This document shows, in pieces, positions 10,006 to 19,089 of a DNA stretch of 64,000 nucleotides. The position numbers were made by a program, and so were the translations under genes. The stretch lies in assembly GCA_964016985.1 (NCBI GenBank), contig OZ024834.1:85865723-85929722 (forward strand), written 5' to 3'. Origin of the DNA: Anodontia alba. Its lineage: Eukaryota; Mollusca; Bivalvia; Lucinida; Lucinidae. The notes below the pieces were generated by a model. It was given only the letters and a program-made list of their open reading frames with translations, was not told where the DNA came from and did not search any database. Positions within the stretch are counted from its first letter, which is position 1, and each line of letters starts with the position of its first letter.

Positions 10006-11200
10006 CTTGATCTGGCATGTGAAACAGTACTCAGTCTCTTCACTGGTTGATCAACCCTCTCTCAATTTGCAAATGATATGAGGCTAATTTTCTCATGATA
10101 CGTTTCTGTGATATTTTCATGATTTTCAACAAAGTGCACATAAATGCAAAATAAAATTTAAAAAAGAAAAAAGTTAACTTTGACTACACATATTTCATCA
10201 TATCACAATACCTAATATTGCATAGTCCAGTTTACTATACAGATAAATTAACTAAAGCTAAGCGTACAAAAATATCAACAACAAATGGGCCACCCCATGC
10301 TAAAACATGTCATCGGACATAAGCGGACAGTGAAGGTCCAGATCAGACTGTGCATCCGCACAGTCTGATCTGGACCTGCACTGTCTGCTTATAGAATCTT
10401 TGGGTACTGTGGAACATAACGAAGTATAGCAAAGTTCCTGGTCAGTCTATATATCTCCGCTGGCTGATCTGGATCTTTTCTGTTTGCATTTACCCGAAAG
10501 ACATCTTTTCTCATGTCGCAGCTCAAATTATCACAAATAATGGTTATATTTGCACCAGGTGAAAACAATATTTTCATCGAGTGTAATGAAAATATCAGTT
10601 TTTTCAGGAATGCGAAGCACGAGTGAAAATTTGAATGTTTTCGTTACACTAGACGAAAATTTTTATGATATTCACTGAAAATGAGTAAATTTTCTTGTTA
10701 TTTTATTGTTAAAACACCAATGCGCACTTCTGACGTCATAATTAATGTCGCAAAACAAACGTCATGGTGTCAACTTTTAGTTAAAACGTGATGCGCTAGA
10801 GAGACAAAAACAAGAAGTTTTGGCAAATCAAAATAATCTTGTTACCAAAATGTACCAAAATGTTCCTTACATTCTAACAAAATGCATACCAACACTTGAT
10901 AGTTTTGCTCAGAAACAGAGAAGTTAGAAGAGTTCAAAAACTGAAGTGGGATCGACATCTGTTAGGGAAACAGTTAAGGCAATCGAAGTAATCCAAAACA
11001 AGGAGTGAAAATAACATGACCATGTTATTTTTCACACAAAAAAATAGAGCATCCTTTCATTATGTGGAAGTCATTTTTATTTATTTTGGATACAAAGTGA
11101 TTTCACTGCTTGCAACTGAATAAAAGAAAAAAAAATACCAGGATACTCCCCTTTTTTGGAGCTAAGTAACTCCAATGTGATGCCACATTATCCAGACAAA
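10006..11200. other. Intergenic repeats, no gene
   Basis: A hairpin at 10326-10388 (GTGAAGGTCCAGATCAGACT and complement around TGCATCCGCACA) shares the outer arms of M1/M5. The rest, including an AT-rich block with TGACGTCA at 10731, shows no coding potential. Confidence 0.5.
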
Positions 11201-11576
11201 TATTTTTTTTTTCTTATTTCCTCACCAAAATGTATTGTGGGTAAAAGCACTCTTTGTAGACAAGAAAATAGCTGTGCCATACTTAAGGTTTAACCCTCTA
11301 GAATTGATTCAGTTGGGGTTTAAAGACACGTCAACCCTTTTGGGTCATTTTGTGTCGTCTCCAAGAGAAAAGGAGAAAAGAGAGAACAGATAGTAGAGAT
11401 GAAAGAGAGGGACAGGGGAGACAGGAAAATGAATGCAAGTGAAGAAACAGATGACATAAAAACATTCCCCCTCTACCTTTACCTGCTGCAAGGATAACAG
11501 GCCTTGTCCGACTGTAAGTCCATATCAGTTGGATGCCCCAGTGACGTAAGATACATGACACCTTTGCCTCACCCAA
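11201..11576. other. Intergenic, purine-rich tract, no gene
   Basis: A minus-strand frame of 81 codons at 11331-11576 is pyrimidine-biased (a GAGA-rich tract on plus) and has no domain. Decayed M3 arms occur near 11205-11240. Confidence 0.4.
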
Positions 11577-11755
11577 CCATCCCTAACACTCTAGGTAAAA
11601 TTTTCAGCAGACGACATTTTGAAATTTGTTTCTTTTCCTAGAAAACAGAGACAATTTGCCTGAAATGCCAAATCCTGTTTTCTGGAAAAAATAAGATAAA
11701 TATCAACAATCTGTCGTCTGCTGAATTTTCCAAGAGAGTGATAAAGGTTAAACTA
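11577..11755. repeat. M2 hairpin element, partial
   Basis: It starts CCATCCCTAACACTCTAGGT and ends CAAGAGAGTGATAAAGGTTAA. The left arm is shortened. Confidence 0.6.
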
Positions 11756-11821
11756 ATATGAAACATATAAAAGTACATGTATACAAGTCATGTGATGCAC
11801 AATGCACAAAAAGGGCCCTTA

Positions 11822-11905
11822 TCCAATCTGCAGACAACACAGGCCCTGATCAGCCTGCGCATTCACGCAGGCTGATCAGAGCCTTTGTTGCCTGCTAACA
11901 GAATC
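11822..11905. repeat. Hairpin with GGCCCTGATCAGCCTGCG arms
   Basis: Dyad around CATTCACG: arms GCCCTGATCAGCCTGCG and CGCAGGCTGATCAGAGCC, flanked by CAGACAACA and TTGCCTGC. It is a relative of the M1/M5/M7/M8 hairpin. Confidence 0.6.
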
Positions 11906-12049
11906 AATGGATACTGTATTATATGTCGAAGAACAGAGAATGTCTAGATCAGACTGCAGAATGTGCATGGTTATATGGACCTTAGCTTTTTGCATATGGC
12001 ATAAGATGTTTCCCTTTGCAAAATATTTTGGCGGCAAAATCTTTCACAT

Positions 12050-12513
12050 CGTCGTTGAGGAGTCAAAACCTCGTAACTCCATTTTTTGCCAAAACGACTT
12101 TCTGGCAACGCGGGAATACCTGCCATTCAGCGCGCCTTCTCTCAAATTCTTATACCTCTAGGCCAATTAGAATCCCTTAGACTTTGAGTTACGAGCATTT
12201 AGACAATATTTTTGTATAGTTTGTATAGTCTCTCTAATGAGATATGACGTCTTGATGCATTTTAAGATTTAAATGTCGTAAGTTGAGAGAAAAATGTATC
12301 AAAATGTTGTAACTCGAGTGATTTAGTCGAGAGATAATATGAATTCTTATCTGTAAGATTAGAATAGCTACAGCAGTGAATTTGTATGTCACTAAATACA
12401 ATACTGTCCGAATTTCGTCAATATTGGTCAAGTCTAGTAAAAACTATAAAGTTTTTTCTTTCTCCTGAAAAGTTAAGAAATCTGGAATACGACTATTTGA
12501 CTCCTCAACGACG
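12050..12513. mobile_element. MITE-like element with perfect 18-bp terminal inverted repeats
   Basis: CGTCGTTGAGGAGTCAAA at 12050-12067 is exactly the reverse complement of 12496-12513. The 464 bp between are AT-rich with no coding frame of note. Confidence 0.75.
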
Positions 12514-12711
12514 ACGTGTATTCATTCATCTTTATTTTCCATAAAAGGCTTGGCGTATCATTCAAATTATCTCCCTTTCAAGAAAATCTGAATGAAATGC
12601 TCAGCTTTATCTTCCAAGAAAAATATGTTAAAAGAAAAGTACAAAACACTCATTTGTCATCTCATGATTCAAATGTAATGCCGAGTCCTAATTTTGTGAA
12701 AATAAAAATCA

Positions 12712-12957
12712 GGGCCCAGTTTTTTGAAACTAACAATGTCGTTAGTTAATGTATCGTTAAAACCTTGATCATTAAATATGGCATATATGCTAATATTTTT
12801 ACTGAAAAAATGTGAGTAGCTTTTGCATTTGCAAAAGCTACTCACATTTTTTCAGCAAAAATACCTGTGAATTAGATATTGTACTTACTAGGACAGTTAA
12901 CATTTTGACAACTAACTAGCTTGTTAAGCTAATGATGCTTTGAACAACTTGGCCCTG
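12712..12957. repeat. M6 inverted-repeat element
   Basis: The ends are GGGCCCAGTTTTTTGAAAC and TTGAACAACTTGGCCCT. The central hairpin is AAATGTGAGTAGCTTTTGCA and complement at 12808-12858. Related copies lie at 20304-20552 and 24365-24608. Confidence 0.78.
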
Positions 12958-13189
12958 GTTTATTTCTTATATGTTAATTGTCATTGGTCATGATTGTTTC
13001 TTGGTTGGTAAAAAGCCACATGTGCATGTGAAATTGTAAATTAATGTTTAATACTGTGCATTATGGAGGAGGTTCTATCGTTCAAAGCATGATTAACAAA
13101 ACAAAAAAATTGAGTCAATACATTGTTAAATATACATTAACATGTAACAAATAAAAACCTGAAACGATAATACCCTGTCATTATCATGT

Positions 13190-14140
13190 CGTGGGTAGAT
13201 AACTCTGTCAAAAATTGATGAAATTTGCCAATGAGCAATCCAAAGCTAGATCTTCAGAATATCAATGCGCATATCAATTCTCATTAAAATCCATTGAGAT
13301 TTACTCAAGTCATTGTCCTGAAACTAAAATACTGATGCGTGCAGATAACTCTGTCAAAAATTTTCGCAACTTGCCCATTAGCAATCTAAAATCAGATCTC
13401 CACAATATCAATGCACATACCAAGTTTGGTGAAAATTCATTCTTTCTTTCTTTGTGTTGAGGTTTTACGGCCCAGTCAGCCCAATGGGATCATATCGAGC
13501 GTGGTCAGTTTACCTAACCACACTTTACTGGGCAGCCTTAGTCCTCTAAACGGTTAACCAGTATTGTGCACATTCTTTGGCCAGAAACTGACAACTGCTC
13601 TTCTTGAATCAGTGGAAGGGAGAGAATGACCATAGAAAATATTTCACATCAATCTCCACAAAAGAATGTTGCCGACCTCGGCGGGGGTTGAACCCGCGAC
13701 CTCCTGGTCTCCAGTCGGACGGCGCATCCAACTGAGCCACCGAGGCCGGCAAAAAAATTCATTGACAGTTAAGTTATTGTCCGGAAATGAAAATATGGAT
13801 GTGTCGCAGGCAGATACCTGTCAAAAATTTACAAAATTTGCCCATCAGCTATCCCAAACCAGATCTCCACAATATCAATGCACACACCAAATTTGGTGAA
13901 AATGAAAATCCACTGATATTTAATAAAGTTATCATCCCGAAATACAAATACGGATGTGGGCAGATTTGATGAAATTTGCCCATTAGCAATTCAAAACCAG
14001 ATCTCCACAATATCAATACACACATCGTTTGGTGAAAATCCATTGACATTTACTCAAGTTATCATCTGGAAATGGAAGTACGAACAGCTGTACGACATAT
14101 GGACAGCCACATGGACAACCAATGTGATACCATAATATCC
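13190..14140. repeat. Degenerate tandem repeat, ~137-146 bp unit, split by a SINE
   Basis: The block CAGATCTCCACAATATCAAT recurs at about 13252, 13398, 13860 and 13998, with GAAAATCCATTGACATTTAC between. A SINE-A insertion separates copies two and three. Short reading frames here are not genes. Confidence 0.7.
13442..13753 (-). mobile_element. SINE-A copy, full length
   Basis: The head GAGGCCGGC lies at the right and the TTTGTGTTGAGG tail at the left. A 10-bp target-site duplication, AAAATTCATT, lies at 13432-13441 and 13754-13763. Confidence 0.92.
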
Positions 14141-14192
14141 CGCCACTATTGTGTAACTGTGGTGGAGTATAAAAAGTAATATAAACAATAGT

Positions 14193-14575
14193 TACATGGC
14201 TCCAGACAAGATGGGGTAGCCTTCTATTTTTCCTGCGTTGCGGGTACTCAGAAAGAAGTGCCTGGGTGAGGCGTTCCTAATGAGTACCCACAACATATAT
14301 TTTTAACCCTTATCCTGCTGTTCACGACAACCCCTACCTTTGCAAACAGTGTAGATCCAGATCAGATGGCTTCTGAAGAAGCCATCTGATCAGGATCTAC
14401 ACTGTTTGTCGTTCAGTTTGTGAATTTGACTGAAAACATTATATGATGTAATCCGATTGTTTGATAGTCAGAAATGGGTGTGGCTAATTAAATTATTCAG
14501 CAGGATAAAGATTAAAAAGAAATAAAATATCAGTACTTTCTGGTTGAAACAAGCCCCTTATCTAGAGCTATAATA
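14193..14575. repeat. M3 element split by an M1 insertion
   Basis: The left half is at 14193-14302 (GGCTCCAGACAAGATGGGGT onwards) and the right half at 14516-14575 (ending CTTATCTAGAGCTATA). Removing 14303-14511 restores a continuous M3 arm. Confidence 0.72.
14303..14515 (-). repeat. M1 element nested in M3, TTAA on both sides
   Basis: TTAA at 14303-14306 and 14512-14515 brackets inverted ends CCCTTATCCTGCTG and CAGCAGGATAAAG. The core hairpin is at 14342-14410. The clean split of M3 supports TTAA as the target duplication. Confidence 0.82.
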
Positions 14576-14635
14576 CATATACAGGAATATTTTTGATAAA
14601 AAAAAAATAGTACACATTTCACAGGAAAAAAAAAA

Positions 14636-15695
14636 ACAAGAGGCCCACGGGCCACAACTCGCTCACCTGAGTGAAACCGCCACTGCAGATATGCAGATGG
14701 CATGCAACATTTTTCCAATACTCTTATGACAAGGCAATGGCTTAAACAGTTTTTGAAATATCTTGCTTACAAGGTTAAAATGCTGAAATTTTCTAAACGT
14801 TACAAGTAAAATAAGTCACCCCCAATGCCTCCTACCAACTTTTGAGTCAACTGGCATTTCGGTGCAGTAGAAGAAGCAAAAAATAGATTTTCAAGATGGC
14901 TGCCATCTTGGATTTCCGATTGGAATGATCATAGCTATTTTCTGATCTACAAGTCACCCTGATGCTTCCTACTAAGTTTCAAGTCAATTGACTTTTAGTT
15001 TTAAGAGAAGAAGCGAAAAATAGATTTTCAAGATGGCTGTCATGGAGGCCATCTTGGATTTCTAATTGGCACGATTTGAGCTATTTTTTATGTACAAGTC
15101 ATCCCGATGCTTCCTAGCAAGTTTGGAGTCAATTGGCCTTTCGGTTCAGGAGAAGAAGCGAAAAATAGCTTTTCAAGATGGCTGCCATGGTGGCCATCTT
15201 GGATTTCTAATCAGCACAATTTTAGCTATTTTTGATTTATAAGTCACCCCAATGCTTCCTAAACAGTTTGGAGTCAACTGGCTTTTGGGTTTCGGAGTAG
15301 AAGCGAAAAATAGATTTTCAAGATGGCTGCCATGGTGGCCATCTTGGAATTTGGACCGACACGATTTTAGCTATATTTGATCTACAAGTCACCCTGATGC
15401 TTCCTAGCAAGTTTGGAGTCAATTGGCCTTTCGGTTCAGGAGAAGAAGCGAAAAAGATTTTCAAGATGGCGGCCATGGCGGCCATCTTGGATTTCCGATC
15501 GGAACGATTTTAGCTATTTTTTTTATCTACATTTCACCCTGATGCTTCCTACCAAGTATCGAGTCAATTGGCCCTGGGGTGTAGGAAGAGTAGGCCTTTA
15601 AAGCAATTGTTCACGCCGCATGACCCATGATGGACGACGGACATTGACTGACCACAATAGCTCACCATGCGCACTTCATGCTCAGGTGAGCTAAA
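14636..15695. repeat. Composite repeat with five 145-bp tandem units
   Basis: It starts AAGAGGCCCACGGGCCACAA then CTCGCTCACCTGAG, and ends GCTCAGGTGAGCTAAAA. GATGCTTCCT recurs at 14961, 15106, 15251, 15396 and 15541, exactly 145 bp apart; a related block lies at 14824. Each unit carries AAGATGGCTGCCAT and GGCCATCTTGGATTTC. The 3' end forms a hairpin, TAGCTCACC...GGTGAGCTA, at 15659-15694. Confidence 0.85.
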
Positions 15696-17226
15696 AATCT
15701 GAGCAAATTTGGCTCAGTGGCTTCAGAGAAGTCGTCAAATTCTCAACAATTTTCCCATATAAATGTTATGGGGCTCATACAAATGCATGGGGAAGCAAAC
15801 TTGACCTTGCCGTAAAAAGGTCAAATGTCAACGTACGATAATCTTTTCAGCAATTTTGGTAGATCTCCTGTCCCTGATGATTTGTGCACAGATTTAGCCC
15901 CAAGGCATCCTCAGTTCTGAAGAAGAAGATTTTTAAAGGGTCTTACCATATATGGGCATGGTGGCCATCTTGGTCGACCTACTGCGACCATTTTAGCAAT
16001 CTTTCGTTCCCCTGACTTAAGAAGGCACAATATGAAATGTGAGCAAATTTGGCTCAGTGGCTTCAGAGAAGAAGAAATTTAAAATTCTCAACAATTTTCC
16101 TATTCAAATGTATGGGGCTCATACAAATGCATAGGGAAGCAAACTTGATCCTGCCGTAAAAAGGTCAAATGTCAACGTACGACAATTCTTTTGGCAACTT
16201 TGGTAGACCTCTCCTTCCCGATGATTTGTGCAAAGATTCAGCCCCAAGGCATTCTCGGTTCTGGAGAAGAAGATTTTTTAAAGGTTTTTACCATATATGG
16301 GCATGGCGGCCACCTTGGTCAACGGACCGCGACAATTTTAGCAATCTTTTGTTTCCCCACACTAAGGTGGCTCCATATGAAATTTGAACAAAATTAGCTC
16401 AGAGGCTTCAGAGGATAAGTCGTTTGAAACTCTTAACAATTTTCCCATTCAAATGTATAGAGCTCATACAAATGCATAGGGAAGCGAACTTGACCTTGCC
16501 GTAAAAAGGTCAAACGTCAACGTACGACAATTCTTTTAGCACCTTTGGTTGACCTCTCGTCCCCGATGATTCATGCAAAGATTCAGCCCCAAGGCATTCT
16601 CGGTTATGGAGAAGAAGATTTTTAAAGGTTTTTACCATATATGGACATGGCGGCCATCTTGGTCAACGGACCGCGACAATTTTAGCAATCTTTTGTTTCC
16701 CCACCCTAAGGTGGCTCCATATGAAATTTGAACAAAATTAGCTCAGAGGCTTCTGAGGAGAAGTCGTTTGAAACTCTTAACAATTTTCCCATTCAAATGT
16801 ATAGAGCTCATATAAATGCATAAGGAAGCGAACTTGACCTTGCCGTAAAAAGGTCAAACGTCAACGTACGACAATTCTTTTAGCAACTTTGGTTGACCTC
16901 CCGTCCCCGATGATTCATGCAAAGATTCAGCCCCAAGGCATCCTCGGTTATGGAGAAGAAGATTTTTAAAGGTTTTTACCATATATGGGCATGGCGGCCA
17001 TCTTAGTCGACGGACCGCGACCATTTTAGCAATCTTTCGTTCCCCCACCCTAAGGAGGCTCCATATGAAATTTGAGCAAAATTGGCTCAGAGGCTTCAGA
17101 GGAGAAGTCGTTTGAAAATGTTAACGGACGGACGGACGGACGCACGGACGGACGGACGGACGGACGGACGACGGACGAAAAGTGATCACAATAGCTCATC
17201 CTGAGCAGAGCTCAGGTGAGCTAAAA
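15696..17226. repeat. Four-copy ~344-bp tandem repeat with GACG microsatellite
   Basis: ACGTACGA recurs at 15831, 16175, 16520 and 16864 (spacing 344, 345, 344). Each unit has CCGTAAAAAGGTCAAA and CATATATGGGCATGGCGGCC. The array ends in a GGAC-type run at 17124-17176 and GCTCAGGTGAGCTAAAA, the same end as the preceding element. Open frames of 60-75 codons inside are repeat artefacts. Confidence 0.85.
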
Positions 17227-17363
17227 AAAAAGCATCAACAAGAAAATTAGATACCCCAGCTCAGAAACCAAAATATAACAGACGGATGGACATATGGATA
17301 GACGTGAAAACAGTTTACCCCCAACAATGTTAGACTATTGTAAGTGTACAATCAATCAGAAAT

Positions 17364-17628
17364 AAGAGCTGTCACAGGGCAGTGTAGCTCGCCTGAATCA
17401 CACTTTGCCTCTAAAATCTTTAACCAAAAACTTTAACATATTTTTTTTCTAAGTCTGTGAGTACTTCAAGATCACTCGTACGAGTCTGTGTGTATCTAAC
17501 ATCAATGCAAGTATGAACTAGTTCCATTCTGCGGTTCAGGAGAAATAGCCTTTTAAAGACTTTAACCAATGCTGACGCCACAGAAACTGCTTAAGCTCTA
17601 CTTGTACTTTCGTACAGGTGAGCTAAAA
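17364..17628. repeat. Short relative of the composite repeats
   Basis: It starts AATAAGAGCTGTCACAGGGC then GTAGCTCGCCTGA, and ends TTTCGTACAGGTGAGCTAAA. It shares end motifs with 14636-15695 but has no tandem units. Confidence 0.55.
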
Positions 17629-17841
17629 AAATGGCATGGTCATAAAATCCTACAGTTACTGTTTGAGTCCATATTAGGGAGTAATGGTGAATGAATGTCT
17701 ATTGATATGTCACCAGTAAAATATTCTGATTCTGAGTAAGAGTGTGACAGGTAGGAAGACTGTAGGTGTAATAACTATTCAGAAAAAAAAAAGGCAAGCA
17801 TTGATGCAAAAACTGACGGACAAGTGTATAAATGGACTCAT

Positions 17842-18081
17842 TGATTTTTTTTTTTTTTTTTTTTTTTTGATTTGGGTTTTAAGGCCCTTTCAAGAATATT
17901 TCACTTATATCAAGCCGATCGTTCATCGAAGGTGGGCGAAAACCGGAGAAAAACCACCTGACCATCCGTAAGCAGAACTTGGCTTTCCCACATATGACCC
18001 GAGCGAGGCTCGAACCACAGCGGTGAGAAACCTAATGGATTAAGAGTTAACTCTCTTATCCACTAGGCTACGGGGGGCCGC
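17842..18081 (-). mobile_element. SINE-B copy (tRNA-headed)
   Basis: Read on minus: GTAGCCTAGTGGATAAGAG (A box), then TGTGGTTCGAGCC (B box), a body and an oligo-A tail (T run on plus). A 10-bp target-site duplication, AATGGACTCA, lies at 17831-17840 and 18082-18091. A second copy is at 49814-50051. Confidence 0.85.
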
Positions 18082-18186
18082 AATGGACTCACTGAAGCAG
18101 GTGCAACTAAAGAAACAACTTATTTGCAGCACTGATATTGGCCTGGGACTAATGATACCCTATTTTATATATGTGCCCTAATACAA

Positions 18187-18410
18187 CATGGACCTTATTT
18201 ACCCTAAGTGTTCGGACACCTTAACTCCTTACCATACTTGTTCTAAAATTTGAACAAGTACAACTTACTACTCGATGTGGCTAAAAATTACTGGATGATT
18301 GGCAAACAGAGTAGACCCAGATGAGATGCCGCATTCTGCGGCATCTCATCTGGGTCTGCACTGTTTGCTCAGGCCTGTCTGTCAGAATACTTACGGTAAA
18401 TATGGTAAGC
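18187..18410. repeat. M8 hairpin element
   Basis: It starts ATTTACCCTAAGTGTTCGGA and ends ATACTTACGGTAAAT. The core at 18305-18370 has AGTAGACCCAGATGAGATG and complement around CCGCATTCTGCGG. Confidence 0.7.
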
Positions 18411-18495
18411 ATCAAATTTAACAAAATAATATCAAGTTTTATGACAGTTTACACATAAATTTTCACTGGCCATAAAGAATGGCTGAATAATTTGA

Positions 18496-18833
18496 AGGTT
18501 CCATATTCTTCAAAAATGGACATTTTATTATTCAAGAAAGATTTAATAAATTGATATATGATATTAACACAAATCATAAAATGAGACATCTTACAGCCTG
18601 TAAAATTTCAGTCTCAGGTTCTTGAAATGAAATTATTTTTTATCATATCTCTGAAAAAATGTTGCCAACATTAATTCAGAGATACCATAAAAATCATTTC
18701 ATTTTGACCCAGTTCAAAAAGGAGACTAACTGAAATTTTACAGGCTGTCAGATGCCACATTTTATGATCATATTAATACTATATATCAATTTATTAAACC
18801 TTTCTTGGGTTTTGAGGAACATGGAGCCTTTAA
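18496..18833. repeat. M9 long inverted repeat, second copy
   Basis: GAAGGTTCCATATTCTTCAA mirrors the right end AACATGGAGCCTTTAA. The arms include AGATTTAATAAATTGATATA and meet near 18667. It lies just 3' of the PIK3C2 stop and supplies a polyA-like hexamer. Confidence 0.75.
18790..18795 (-). promoter_or_regulatory. Candidate polyadenylation hexamer of PIK3C2
   Basis: AATAAA on the minus strand about 97 bases past the stop codon. It sits inside an M9 inverted-repeat element. A second AATAAA occurs near 18526, so the true 3' end is uncertain. Confidence 0.35.
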
Positions 18834-18891
18834 TAAAAATATTAATCTTAACAACCCTCTTATCTTGATTTCTTACTGGTACTATTATATG

Positions 18892-19089
18892 CTATGAAAG
18901 GATGCTAGAATCTGTAATTTGAAGTTTATCTAGTTTGAACCAGTCTGTCAGAGAATTAGAGAAGTCAATATCACCCAATTTGATATAAACTGCACCAAGT
19001 AGATTATTCTCCTTTAACATATCATGGTCCCATATTGTCACTTGTAACGTCTTCCTAGTTACGCTATCTAAGCTGATTTTATACTCTAT
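18892..19089 (-). CDS. PIK3C2: PIK3C2 exon 24 (C-terminal C2, stop codon)
   Basis: 198 bp including the TAG stop, residues 949-1013: [20 protein letters not shown], then [20 protein letters not shown], ending ITDSSILS. The VTIWDHD motif provides a C2 acidic loop. The acceptor is tattacag. Confidence 0.96.
   Translation of the reverse strand: MEYKISLDSVTRKTLQVTIWDHDMLKENNLLGAVYIKLGDIDFSNSLTDWFKLDKLQITDSSILS

Noticed and set aside
10731..10738. TGACGTCA (CRE-like) site, also at 397 and 33109
   Set aside because: An 8-bp palindrome is expected about once per 64 kb by chance, and none is near a recognisable promoter.
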